Below, piece by piece: positions 35,124-46,183 of a stretch of DNA of 64,000 nt. The notes under the pieces are model-generated. The model was not told the origin of the DNA and searched no databases. It was given only the letters and a program-made list of their open reading frames with translations. Position 1 is the first letter of the stretch; each line of letters opens with the position of its first letter. The position numbers and the translations under genes are program-made. Source of the stretch: Batkoa obscura. Its lineage: Eukaryota > Entomophthoromycota > Entomophthoromycetes > Entomophthorales > Batkoaceae. The stretch lies in contig JASVEC010000011.1 of NCBI GenBank assembly GCA_030770535.1, forward strand, positions 1 to 64,000, read 5' to 3'.

Positions 35124-35575
35124 TTATGGTCCGGCAGTTGGAGCTGGGTTCATCTAAAAATAATTTTAGGTAAATCTAAATGTTTAAATAAAATGAAATT
35201 ACTCTTCTTTTAGCACCGACATTGCTAACGTTAACAAAACGGCGGAGATAGATAGCTCTTTTTTTAGCACGGCCTAATTATACATAAATGAAATGTAATT
35301 TATACCTTAACATTTTAATTACCAGTTAATTTCTTTGGCTTTTCTTGCTTTTCAACTTTTGGACATTGTGACTTTACTTTACCGGCACGAGCGAGAGAAC
35401 CGTGTACTTTACCCTTTGATAGAACTGATTTAGTTTTTTGTTTCAAGTCATTTTTTCAATTGAGCGGGATCAGGTTGATTTAACATCCTTTTTCATTTTT
35501 TTCGTTTTATTTTAATCTCAATTTATATCTCTCTATGGATATTATAATGGATGTTTTATATTTAATAGTTACCAT
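35124..35575 (-). CDS. RPS30: 40S ribosomal protein eS30
   Basis: Four exons, 35573-35575, 35323-35413, 35203-35273 and 35124-35153, encode 64 residues: [20 protein letters not shown], then [20 protein letters not shown] and [20 protein letters not shown]. The first exon is just the ATG, followed by a 159-nt intron, as in several yeast ribosomal protein genes; the product [13 protein letters not shown] matches fission yeast. No other in-frame ATG lies upstream of the second exon, where a stop closes the frame. There is no ubiquitin-like fusion of the FAU kind. The protein sits on the 40S subunit. Such short exons hide the gene from ORF-length searches. Confidence 0.88.
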
Positions 35576-36100
35576 GTTGTTTTATACTTTCAACTGTGAG
35601 AGTTAATGAGAGGAGGCTATCTTCAATACTTCACTTTACTTGTTATTCAAAATACTACTATATTTGAGGCACATTTGGCTTAGTTTTGAAGATTTGCATT
35701 ATTTCATTGGATGAATTTCTATTTCGAACCAATTATTACAATTTGATTTTTTATGTCCCTAATTTTAAATCATGAACATGTATAATAGATGTTATATTAT
35801 ATAATGTAATATAATATAGGCATCATTCAATGTATAATATATATATACATATACGTAGATTTTATATAGCAGCTTTGTATCGATATTTTAACAAAAATAT
35901 TTATTGATTCGCAAGTTTAAATTCTTTGTTGGTGAATCGTAATACTGTCCTAAGTCATGAAAGCTTTTATAATTTAATTTATGACCTTTTATAACTAAAT
36001 ATTATAAGTTTGGTATCAAAAAGTGTATTATTAATTTAATATAAGCAAAAAAACAAATGCAGGTTTATTAAATAGTAGTAATTAAATATCATAATCTGGG
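35576..36100. other. Intergenic / RPS30 promoter
   Basis: This region lies upstream of RPS30. It contains an AT dinucleotide-rich patch near 35815-35850. No gene was seen. Confidence 0.55.
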
Positions 36101-36601
36101 TTAAGTATCAAGGCAAATTGGGCTTTCAGATCTTTTATCGGATTTATCTTTCAATACCTCTTCTTCATAATTTGGTATTGCTACATATATTTTATGTTTC
36201 TCTATTACAAAATATGAATAACTTATGATATTTATAATAATAAAAAATAAATTACTGCATGTATTGACAGTATGCCTTTTGTTTGTCAAATTAGTTATTT
36301 CACAAATAAAATCGACAAAAGTTTCTAAATAATAAAAGGTTATCATTTGCCTTTAACTTGATAAAAAAAACTTACCAGGATTGTAGTATTCTTCTATCTT
36401 TAACTTCTTATATGATATTTCATTCGGTGCCTCAAAAAATACATTCCTATGTCTTATTGTGCTATTATCGATTGGGACTAATGGTGATTTATTTTTGTAT
36501 TTTAATTTCCTTTTATCATTTTTGTTGATCTTTTTATCTTTACTAATGGGCTTTCTACTATTATATATTCTGTCTTTATTTTCTTTCACCTTGCTATTCA
36601 T
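36101..36601 (-). CDS. Small basic protein of unknown function
   Basis: Three exons, 36376-36601, 36256-36324 and 36101-36201, give about 131 residues. The N-terminal half is Lys/Arg-rich (RKPISKDKKINKNDKRKLKY) and likely nuclear. A middle block, NVFFEAPNEISYKKLKIEEY followed by YNPETFVDFICEITNLTNKR, reads like a conserved small fold, but I do not recognise the family. The C-terminal part is acidic. Phase agreement across both introns supports a real gene. Confidence 0.5.
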
Positions 36602-36760
36602 TCCAAAAAGTTATCACTATAAATTTAATCTTTGAACATTTTATCATCAAATTTATTACAAATAATAAGTAAATGTTTTGGTGAGAAAGGAGCCAATAAT
36701 AATTTGAAAGAATTAATTTATAAAAAAAGTAAATAGCAAACAAATAAGCATACTATATTT

Positions 36761-38158
36761 TTAATTAAATTTAATAGTAATCCTGTTATCCTTATTAATA
36801 CTATTAAATTCTTTGCTCAATTGAGATAATTCCAAATCATCGTCCATAATATTTAAGTATAAGTACTTTAAATTTGTTAAAGATTGTATAAAGTAGTGAA
36901 ATAAGGGTATAGTTGTTAAGGTTAAATCTCCATAAAGTGTATGAATTGAGTTTGGAAAATTTACGTCAAATTCAATTAAACTTTTAACAAAATTATCTAT
37001 TTCTTCTTCATGGACATTGTCAATTTGAGGTAAAATCCATTCCTTTAAGTGAGTTAAATGATTTAAGATGAAACATATATAATTAGTTGAAAACGAATAC
37101 TCATTTTTTGTTATAATAAATTGCTTCAGGTTACTCTCTTTATTGATGATCTTTGGTATATCAAAATAAGATTCATTAATTGAACATTTGTTTAATTGTA
37201 AATGAGCTAACGTATTCATATCAAACACTAAATAATGAAATATCTTCTCAGTGATTGGTAAATAACTATCTAAGGTTAATGAAGTTAAATTATTGAACTT
37301 ATTAAATAATAAAACATCATTTGTATTTAAATTGCTTAAACTTAATTGTGTCAAATTGGGATATTCACCATATATAGTTAGAAGCTCATTCTTTGCTTTG
37401 TAATAATTTAAATTGATATTTAACACCTTTAAATTGGGCTGGTCAATTAACAACTTTGCCTGTTCTTTTTGAAAGAGTTCGATTTCTAATTCAAATTTAT
37501 TTAATTTTAAATTAAATTTAGTATTAAAGTAATATATGGCATCATTATCAATTTTGATAGCTTGTAATGTCAATTCCTTCAATGATAAAAGAGAGGTATT
37601 AATATTATAAAATAACTTTACATTAACCTGATTTAATTGATATAGGCTTAATCTGTTTAAGTTGCTGAAGTAGGGTAATAATGGATTAATACTAAATATA
37701 TCATCATAATGCAATACCAGCTGCTTCAAATGGAATTGTTTCAATACTAATAAATCTTGTTTATTAGATAGATCATCTAATAGAAAAACTTCAACTTTAT
37801 TTAAATGCTTTAAATGTGTTAAACTCCAGTTAAATTCCATATATTTTTTTGAGCTGCCATAAAAGAATACTTTGGTTATATTAAAACAATACTTATAAAT
37901 TAAATCCAAATGTTGATAATCTAATCCCTCACTTATAGTTATATTATTAATTAAAGTCCCGTATTTTTGAATTAATATATCAAATTGTGTTAAATCCATC
38001 TTTAATAATTTATAATCAGGATCATTAAATATATATTTTGATATTAATTTATTTTGATGTTTATTTAATAAACGATAATTTAATAACTCTTTTTCATCTT
38101 CTACATAAGTTAATATTTGATAGATAATTTCGTTTGGTAAATTATATTTCATTGCCAT
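36761..38158 (-). CDS. F-box protein with leucine-rich repeats
   Basis: A single exon of 465 residues. The start, YNLPNEIIYQILTYVEDEKE followed by LLNYRLLNKHQNKLIS, is a typical F-box for binding Skp1. The rest is a series of irregular leucine-rich segments such as LKHLNKVEVFLLDDLSN, LNRLSLYQLNQVNVKLF, LKELTLQAIKI and LTSLTLDSYLPITEKIF. It would act as a substrate receptor of an SCF ubiquitin ligase. The substrate cannot be inferred. Such F-box/LRR genes are commonly lineage-expanded in fungi. Confidence 0.75.
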   Translation of the reverse strand: MAMKYNLPNEIIYQILTYVEDEKELLNYRLLNKHQNKLISKYIFNDPDYKLLKMDLTQFDILIQKYGTLINNITISEGLDYQHLDLIYKYCFNITKVFFYGSSKKYMEFNWSLTHLKHLNKVEVFLLDDLSNKQDLLVLKQFHLKQLVLHYDDIFSINPLLPYFSNLNRLSLYQLNQVNVKLFYNINTSLLSLKELTLQAIKIDNDAIYYFNTKFNLKLNKFELEIELFQKEQAKLLIDQPNLKVLNINLNYYKAKNELLTIYGEYPNLTQLSLSNLNTNDVLLFNKFNNLTSLTLDSYLPITEKIFHYLVFDMNTLAHLQLNKCSINESYFDIPKIINKESNLKQFIITKNEYSFSTNYICFILNHLTHLKEWILPQIDNVHEEEIDNFVKSLIEFDVNFPNSIHTLYGDLTLTTIPLFHYFIQSLTNLKYLYLNIMDDDLELSQLSKEFNSINKDNRITIKFN

Positions 38159-38356
38159 TTTTTAAAAATAATTAATTTAAATTAACGATTAAGTTTATAT
38201 ATATAATATTTAGTTACACACCTTCATTTTACTATTTTTATTCTGATTTTCATCATTGGTTTATTTTCAGTTTAATTTAGTTTATGTTGATCGAAAAATC
38301 AAATTAAAATTAATTTCATAGTGATATTAAGTTTATTAATTATAAAAAATATAATG

Positions 38357-39031
38357 TTAGTATAAATTATTAATATAAGGTTGAAGTTTATCATCTAAGC
38401 CTGTTTTGTATTGTTGTCTATTAAAATAAAGCTCTTCTCCTTTAATTCCATCATTAAATTGTTCAATAACAGGCTTATCAGGTAGATTAGCTACTACAAT
38501 TTCAGGACCAACAATAAATCCAGATTTATTCTGACTATTAATATAAACATCAGCACAATTCATATAAAATTCTCGAATTCCTGTCCTATTAATCCATGTC
38601 CAAGCTAAAGTAGCTCTACCGTTTGGTAAAGTATTTGGTAAAAAGATATCATAACTACGTCGTCCTTTAGTTAAACAATCCCCAATAATAGTATGAATAA
38701 CAATAAAATGTTTTTGATCATAAGATATACTCCATTCACAATGACCACCATTATGTGGTACATCACCAGCAATTAAACTAGTAAAATTATTACCCGCTTT
38801 TAATTCGGATTTTATTTTTCCCATTGGTATACCACGGCATGGGAATGGGAAATCTAATCGATCTTTATTTCCTAATGGAAATTGATTCATATAATCAATT
38901 TCAAACCATTGTAATTCTTTATCGTATTTTGATTTCCTACATAACGGACTAGCTAATTCCATATGACATATAATGTATCTGGTTAAATAAAATGAAAATA
39001 ATATAATAGTAATTAAATGATTATTATACAT
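38357..39031 (-). CDS. Secreted LPMO-like protein with a histidine-brace motif
   Basis: I place the start at 39031, since the next upstream ATG (39106) would add 25 basic residues before the signal peptide. From 39031 the protein has 224 residues and begins MYNNHLITIILFSFYLTRYI; cleavage after the Cys at residue 22 would expose HMELASPLC. The N-terminal His with a second His in VPHNGGHCEWSISYD, plus RATLAWTWINRTGIREFYMN with its Cys, resembles fungal lytic polysaccharide monooxygenase-like proteins (copper histidine brace). These cut chitin or cellulose oxidatively, though related groups act in copper handling. I cannot name the AA family. It has no introns. Confidence 0.68.
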   Translation of the reverse strand: MYNNHLITIILFSFYLTRYIICHMELASPLCRKSKYDKELQWFEIDYMNQFPLGNKDRLDFPFPCRGIPMGKIKSELKAGNNFTSLIAGDVPHNGGHCEWSISYDQKHFIVIHTIIGDCLTKGRRSYDIFLPNTLPNGRATLAWTWINRTGIREFYMNCADVYINSQNKSGFIVGPEIVVANLPDKPVIEQFNDGIKGEELYFNRQQYKTGLDDKLQPYINNLY

Positions 39032-39278
39032 AATGTAATTATTAATTAAAGGTAAACTTAAAGGTCGTTTTATTATATTAAATTTTATTCTTTTATATTT
39101 TTTCATTATCTTATACTTTTGAAACTCCCACCTTCTGTTTTATAATTTATTATTAAGTTTTGAATTTCCATTATTTATTTTGGGCAAATATTTTATTTTT
39201 ATTTTGTCAGTTAATTTTTAAATTAATTAGATTTAAATTATAAGACCAAAAAATTATTATCATTTCTAATATAAAAAG

Positions 39279-40024
39279 ATGCTCAAAAGATGGATAAATT
39301 ATATGAGAATAAAAGGATGGAATCCATTTAATAAAAGACAATTGATAGGTAGAGATTTAGAAGGAAATAGCTATTATGAAGAAGAAAGAGGTATTTATTC
39401 AAGTTATAATTGGTTAAATTTATAAATCTGATTCAAGATGGTTTTCCTCGGCGTACTGTGGAGTTAGTTCAAAAACAACTTCATCTTGGTCAAATAAGTT
39501 CAGCAGATTTGGCAGGTAAGCTTAATTCATATAACAAATGTCGTATCTAATTTTTTACTAGTTCAATGGCGCTCTTGGTTAAGACATACTCGTAGAGATC
39601 CACCAAGCATTGAAGTATAACTAGTATTATCTAGCAAAAATATAATATAATATAATATGATATTTAGGAATTAGAAGCTTATGAGATACAAAAAAATAGA
39701 ACTATTGAAAGAGCTAAGGTTTTAGAATTAGAATGGCAAAAGGTAATAACAAATTTTATTGTTTTTAACTAATACTAATATTTTATAGAAAAAATTATTG
39801 ATAAGTAATAAAGTTGAACAAGATAATAAACCAAAAATTAAAGGTAATCTTTGAATTATAAGACTCTTATTCTTATTTGTTTATTTATAGATGATGAATT
39901 TAAAGTTGTGAATCCTAATAAATCAAATGGTAATATTATTATTGTTGTATAGTTGTTATATAATTAACTTGATTTAGATGATTTCCAACCTGATTCATGG
40001 TCTCCAGTATCTCAACGTAACTAA
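39279..40024 (+). CDS. NDUFAF2-like complex I assembly factor
   Basis: Seven very short exons, 39279-39390, 39438-39515, 39562-39614, 39668-39742, 39789-39843, 39891-39929 and 39978-40024, join in phase to 152 residues. LIGRDLEGNSYYEEE matches the start of the B17.2-like fold, VQWRSWLRHTRRDPPSIEEL is the family's second signature, and DDFQPDSWSP is the typical end. NDUFAF2 is a mitochondrial chaperone of late complex I assembly. It implies that this fungus has respiratory complex I. The gene starts 247 bp from the divergent LPMO-like gene and ends 155 bp from the convergent RAT1 stop. Confidence 0.85.
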
Positions 40025-40179
40025 AAGATAAACTATATTACAAAAATAATAAATACATACTATAAAAATGTAAAAGTAATAGATAAATTTTTTGTATATT
40101 TTATTGAATAAAAAACTTTCTATTAAAAAAACAAAAAAACAATAATGGCTATTATTATTATTTAATATGTTATATATAC

Positions 40180-43100
40180 CTAATATCTTCTTTTACCACC
40201 ACGCCCATAAGGTGGTCGTTGTGGTCTTTGATTTTGATATTGTTGTCCTTGTTGTCCTTGTTGGTATTGTTGTCCTTGTTGATATTGTTGACCTTGATAT
40301 TGTTGACCCTGCTGGTAATGCTGACCCTGTTGATAATGTTGTCCTTGTTGGCCTTGAGCATAGTATTGGGTTTGAGGACGACTATAACGTTGGGCAGCAT
40401 AGGCTGGATTTTGATAACTACTTTGAGTACTTGTTCCGTAATCATTTGTTGGTTGGTTATAGCGTTGTTTCCTTATGAATTCTTCATAAGATGGCCTTTG
40501 TGCTGGATTGTAGTTATAATTAAAATTATTTACATAGCTTGCTTCTCGAGCTGCATTAGCAGCCTCATCGCTAGCGGCACTTTGATTCTGTCCAGCATAA
40601 CTTGAATATTTATTGAATCTAGTATCTTGATGTGATGTTTGGTTGTTTCCATAGTTATTGAATGAAGGGGGTGTATTATAGGACCCTGAGGCTCCTCTTG
40701 GACGATATGATTTATTATCATTTCTTTGATGATCACGGGAGTCTTTACTTGAAGGATACTGACTATGGTTAGAATAATCTTGTTTAAAACTTCTATAACC
40801 ACCGCTAACAAACTTATAAATAAATAGTAAAATTAATTAGCAATATTATTACTCATCCTTAGAATATTCATGTCTCTGGTAATCGTTTCTATTTGATCTT
40901 CCACCATTTAAAACAAAAGCTATTTCATTATAAGGTAATACTTTTTTAGGCAAATCAACGTTTGGTACTAAATTGCAAGGAAATACAAAACCTTCTGGAA
41001 ATTCTGGCAAGGTAAATTTAAAACTACAAAAAATATTATTTTTTTATCAATGTATTTTAAAAAATGTACCTTAAGCTTTTATCTCCATGAATATCAGGCT
41101 GTCCATACCTTGAGAGTGGGGATGTATAAACTGAATTAGGATTACAGTCTGGATCAATAGCCACATTTCCCGGTACTCCTTGGCTAAGTGAAGTTGGAAT
41201 TTCACATTCTGAAGTATCTTTAGTATTATATATGGAATAAAGTGGGCCATAGAGTGGATTGATATTAGACATATAAATGAGTTCGCTTCCAGTTGAATTC
41301 CTACGAATCTCGTCAGGAGAGAGTTTAGGATAAACTTTATTAATTTCTTCTAACAAACGTTCTTCATCGATAAATGGAAGAAGGGCAACAGCTAAAATCA
41401 AAAATATTTAACAATATTACTTAAAATAATGATGTCTTTACCTTTCCATAATTGAGTTTCTCCATTTAAATCTAAATAAAAATCTTTCGGATAAAAATCA
41501 ATGATTGGGGAATCTTCATCTTCCATAAGAGGGTGGAATTTTTCTGGTAGATGCTGTTTAGAATCTGCTGGAAGAACGCCCATTAATTGCTCATATGGCT
41601 TTAATGGGGTTCCTAACTCAAAATGGAATTCAGCATCTTTTGCTGCTTCTGCTATATCTAAAGCAAATGGTGGGTAGTGATAAGGATAAAACCATTTCCA
41701 AGAAGGACACCCTTGGAAATAATATTTTAACACCCAGCACAAACCTTCGAGATAAGCTAATCCAACTTCATATTGGAATTCTGGATCTTTGCCTTTGCTA
41801 CCAAATTTTTCTTCATAATACCTTTCTCTATATCCTACTTCGCCTAATCTGATATTGTCATTTCTTCCTTTTATATAAGCAGATGACATGATAATTTCCG
41901 AGGCATCTCTAGGTTTACTTGGTATCTCAGTGGGTTCTAATTTGATTTGTTTTTTTGGAAGAGCAGGTGGAGGGGTGGATTCTTTAGTTTGAGTATCTTT
42001 ATCTTCATTATCACCATTAGCTTCAGCTTCATTATCATCACCTTCTTCTCCTTCTACATCTTCTTCGTTCATATTTGAATCTTTAGCATCACTATCTGGC
42101 GAATCTCTAGCATGTTTTTCTCCAGTTTTAACTTCAGTATCACCTGTTGTCTGCAGTTTTATAGATAACATAGCTAATTTGTTAGTATTATTCTATAAAA
42201 AATATAAGTCAATATTGTTAAATATAAAAGAAGTGTAACTACCTGTTGTTTAGGGGGTTCTACTTTTGTGTGAATTCTCCTAGAATGTTTCTTTTTAGCG
42301 TTAGCTAATAAGGTATCTTCTAATTCAGCAATTTGACTAATGATAATGCCTGCTTTCTTTAAATCAACATCACCATTTTTAGTAATAAAGCCTCCCATCG
42401 TATTTAAGGAAGACTTCCACATACCAACTAATTTTTCAACGGCATTCTCTCTGATGTTTAAACATGTCAAATGTGGTAAGAAATCATTTCCAACAAAAAA
42501 GATTAAAAATATCCAATCATCGATAGCATTTTCAAAGTCATAATCAAAGATGAGATTTGAAATAGCTAACTCAGCAGCTAGATATTCTCTCAATAAATCC
42601 ACATGTAAAAATACAAATGGCTTCATTGGGACTCCTTTTTTATCTTTATGTACAACTGTAGGTTGATCTAAAATTTACTTTGTTCATTTATCTTCATATC
42701 ATTTATATTTAAACTCACTTCGACAATTTTTAGCATTATGACCAGGTTTATTGCACTTAGTACAAACTTTGTTAGATCCTGAACGGAAATTGACATCTTC
42801 ACGTAAAACTTTAAATCTAGGCTCATGGGTTGCTAACGAAAGCATAATCAAATCAGCATCCTAGGACTGTTAATATCATAAATAACTACATAAATGTGCT
42901 TACTAATCCATAGATAACATGGTACATATTTGGGTCATACCCATCAGAATTACGTGCTTTACGAATATAATCCATAATTTTATGCTCACCTTCACCTGGT
43001 ACACTAGCATCAGACAATATAATATTAACCTATTTTAACATTAGCGCTATATTATTAATAATACTATTAATATTACATTTTTCCACAATGGGTTATCATT

Positions 43101-43789
43101 CAAACTTTTGGTAATATAATACTTTAAACTAATAGATAATTTATCCATAAATGGTGTTCCTATTATTTGTTATAAGATATATATAAATAACAAAAGATAG
43201 TTACCTGGAGTAATACAATTTGAATCAAAATGCTCTTTTCCATCATTTTCTTTAGTATTTCTTTCACTGACTAATAATATTCAATTGTATATTTAAATAA
43301 CCTTAATATGGTTTTACCTGATAACTTTTCTAAATAGGCCTCCATCTCTTGCTTTTTTATACGGCTTTCCTGTCCAGCTCTGAAACGACGACTTCTTTGC
43401 TGATTCATTTTGGCTCTTGGAGCTACACCATCTTTAAAAGACTATCAGTAAAAATAGTAAAAGTATCATTATAATATACCAATTGCTATATAAAGTAATC
43501 TTCTTGGTCTAATCATGTTCATGATTCTATCAATATATTTAAATATTTCTATCATCATTTCCTCCTCGGTTTCAGGAGCCTCTTTATCTTCTGGATGACA
43601 GCAAGGATGAACAATACCATTTAAATCTAGATATAAATTATCAAATTCCACCCCGTTTGGGTTTGGCAAACTGACATCAACTGGGAAAACTTCACCATCA
43701 TCGGTTATCTTTTGCTGATCTTCTACAACCTGCGACACAATTCTTGGATACTTCATGCTTATCCATCGGAAAAAACCTGGTACACCCAT
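40180..43789 (-). CDS. RAT1: 5'-3' exoribonuclease RAT1/XRN2
   Basis: Eleven exons, 43480-43789, 43318-43431, 43205-43270, 43077-43159, 42904-43029, 42719-42860, 42243-42667, 41442-42192, 41070-41391, 40853-41023 and 40180-40804, give about 1044 residues. [74 protein letters not shown] and [14 protein letters not shown] carry the catalytic acidic residues. A CCHC zinc knuckle ([14 protein letters not shown]), typical of the nuclear enzyme, separates it from XRN1, as does its length. It trims 5.8S rRNA and ends Pol II transcription. The C-terminal 200 residues are a Tyr/Gln/Gly/Asn-rich low-complexity tail with QQGQQYQ repeats ending YGRGGKRRY. Confidence 0.95.
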
Positions 43790-44752
43790 TTTTTAATAAT
43801 GTAAAGTTTTTTTAATTTTGCAACAAAAATGAACTTTAATATTATAGAAAACCTTATACTAAGCCAAAGTTTTTTATCGATTAAGGATTAATTTTGTTAC
43901 TTATTCTTGATTTGTGCTTGTATCCAATTAAAGTTGCCTTATATTTTATTAATCAAATTTTTACATGCTAGACTTTTACATTATAGCTGTTTAATACACT
44001 TATTTCATTAGGATGGTGTAAAATACATGAAGGAAGTACTGATGACAGCAAAACGCAAGATTTGGATAGTAAGTAAATAGTTATTAAACATTAAATATTA
44101 AACATTGTATTTAGTTGGTTGTTTATTAGGGTTCCGCACATATCCTATCGCGGAAATTCAGTCTAGAAAAAGTAGTGGTTTTGGTTAAAACAGTAACTTC
44201 AATTCTTGAGCTTTTTAATAAGGAGTTAATTTTCATCTAAAATCAATTTTTTGTGGCACAAAAGTACCCTTATTGTTTATTCTTTTCGATTGGGATTTAT
44301 TTATTTCTGAAAAATAGCAGTAGCATTGCAAAAAGTAGTCTTTACTGTTGCAACCTGTTACCTTCGTCGAAATTCCTCACTTTTTGCGACAGGATATATG
44401 CGAAAACCTAACAGATTAATTTTAAGCTATATTTAAAATGTTTTTTTCTGGCCTTAATTTATTACAAAATTTAAGTTCATAAATTACATAAATGAACGGA
44501 TTTTGATTTACTTTGATGTTATACATGTAAAATTAGATATAAAATATATAGATTCATAGTGTTAATTTACTTTTAATATATTTACATGAATTCAACAAGT
44601 TTTTAGTTGTGAAAGTCAACAAAGTTCACTCTTCTATACTAAAAACCATAGTCTATAAGCCTCATGAAACTCAAAGTTAGCTTACATAATCACTATTGTC
44701 TCTACTTTTATTAAATTTATATTAAATTATAGTATACATGCTACTAACAGAT
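43790..44752. other. Intergenic with a 286-bp inverted-repeat element
   Basis: Upstream of RAT1 and of the tRNA gene. Apart from the element at 44126-44411 nothing is recognisable. Confidence 0.6.
44126..44411. mobile_element. 286-bp terminal-inverted-repeat element (MITE-like)
   Basis: The left end TTAGGGTTCCGCACATATCC and the reverse complement of the right end, TTAGGTTTTCGCATATATCC, agree at most positions. The similarity extends to about 30 bp through CTATCGCGGAAA / CTGTCGCAAAAA. The mismatches are nearly all transitions. No ORF or clear target-site duplication is seen. It is unrelated to the 105-bp family and only one copy was found in the window. Confidence 0.6.
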
Positions 44753-44834
44753 GTCAATTTGGCCGAGCGGTCTAAGGCGTTGCACTTAAGATGCAATCTC
44801 GAGAGAGGCGTGGGTTCGAACCCCACAGTTGACA
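44753..44834 (+). tRNA. tRNA-Leu(UAA)
   Basis: The acceptor stem is GTCAATT/AGTTGAC with discriminator A. The D arm is GGCCGAGCGGTCTAAGGC, the anticodon loop CTTAAGA has anticodon TAA, a long variable arm (TCTCGAGAGAGGC) marks a type II tRNA, and the T arm is GTGGGTTCGAACCCCAC. It has no intron. It decodes UUA, a frequent codon in this AT-rich genome. Confidence 0.96.
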
Positions 44835-44933
44835 TTCATTCTTTTTTCTTTAAATAAGAATTAACAATTAGCTATAAGTAAAGAAACTAGACTTATTTTT
44901 TTTCCACTTCTCACTATTATACGTTTAATTCAA

Positions 44934-45823
44934 ATGTCATCAAAATTAAAGCGGCCGTTTTTTAGTTATTTATTTATTCAGTTTGAAGAGACAAGAAGAG
45001 GAAATAATATGAAATTTCAAACTTTGGAACGAGTTATACAACCAAAAATAGCTCACAAAAAAGGTAGAAAAGAAGTAGAAACAAATGTGTTTAGTTTGAA
45101 AAGAATCAAATTCAAATCAAGTTTAGATAAGGTAAAAATGATAATAATCAATTAATATGATCTCAGATGTCTTTTAGAAAACAAAAATTTTTGAAAAACA
45201 AAAAAAATATCTAATCGAATATGATATCACAAACGAAACAACGATAAAGCAACAGCTACTAAACGAAATACCCATTAGTTACACAGCATTGTATTTAAAT
45301 AGTAAGAAAGTGAATTGGAGAAAATTTTTACCATTTATGCTTTTATTAATACAAGCAGTAATGACTTTATTAAATATTATTCCTTTTAATATTTTTAAGC
45401 TTTTAGAAACTGATATAAATGAGCCAAACCTAATAATATATGTACCTACTTTAATGGTAAAAATAATTAATTTTAAGTCTAAAAATAATAGAGATAAATT
45501 ACCCTTAAGAATTGAAGAGCTTATGATTGAATGGAACGTACATCTGATAAAGGTAGATAAAGATTCCTAGTTTTAAATATTCAAAATTGAGCTATTATTT
45601 AGAATAGAATCATCATTTCTTTTTTATGGGAACATTTAATAATATCAACTCAAGACAATATAGGAGTATCATCTTATATTATAAGATTAGAAGATGATGC
45701 CAATAATGGTCTAAAGTAAGCTTCATTACCCTTGGTTTATTTTTTTTAACTTTTTACAGTGCTGATTATAAATTAGCTATAGAAAAAACTAAATTCATAC
45801 CAGTACCGGATTTTGATCCTTAA
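44934..45823 (+). CDS. Unrecognised intron-containing gene
   Basis: Four exons, 44934-45131, 45178-45552, 45603-45715 and 45760-45823, keep phase and give about 249 residues. The N-terminus is basic (KKGRKEVETNVFSLKRIKFK). The middle has a hydrophobic stretch (FLPFMLLLIQAVMTLLNIIP) that could be a buried helix or membrane segment. Short motifs near the end include RIIISFLWEHLIIS and FIPVPDFDP. I do not recognise a family. The clean intron boundaries and the absence of stops argue for a real host gene, possibly a fast-evolving complex subunit. It starts 99 bp after the tRNA. Confidence 0.55.
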
Positions 45824-46183
45824 TAAAAGTATGGATTGGTAAATTATAGCTTCAGCTACTATGTTATGTAGTTGTATACAGCTAGCATTATATACTATAG
45901 ATTGAGATCAATATAAGCATTTGAATTAATATTTTGAAAAATAAATACTAGTAATGCATCTTTTTTATTTCTAAATTGACAACAAGTTTCATTGCTTTTT
46001 TACCGTATAATTTTTAATAAATCCCTTAAATAAGTACTGTAAAATATAGGTACTTTACTAACAATCTAAAATAAAATTTAATATCATTTAGTTGATATAT
46101 TTCATAGTATTAGTAAAATAATTTTATTGGATAGAATAAGTTCAAAACGAAATATTGCTAGAGAATAGAATTTACTTCTTTCA
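45824..46183. other. Intergenic, no gene seen
   Basis: AT-rich sequence between two genes on the same strand. Confidence 0.6.

Noticed and set aside
35414-35572. Ubiquitin-like fusion upstream of RPS30
   Set aside because: A stop in frame lies shortly upstream and no ubiquitin-fold sequence is visible.
40167-40605. Plus-strand hydrophobic frames opposite RAT1
   Set aside because: They are antisense readings of the Gln/Gly/Tyr-rich tail of RAT1.
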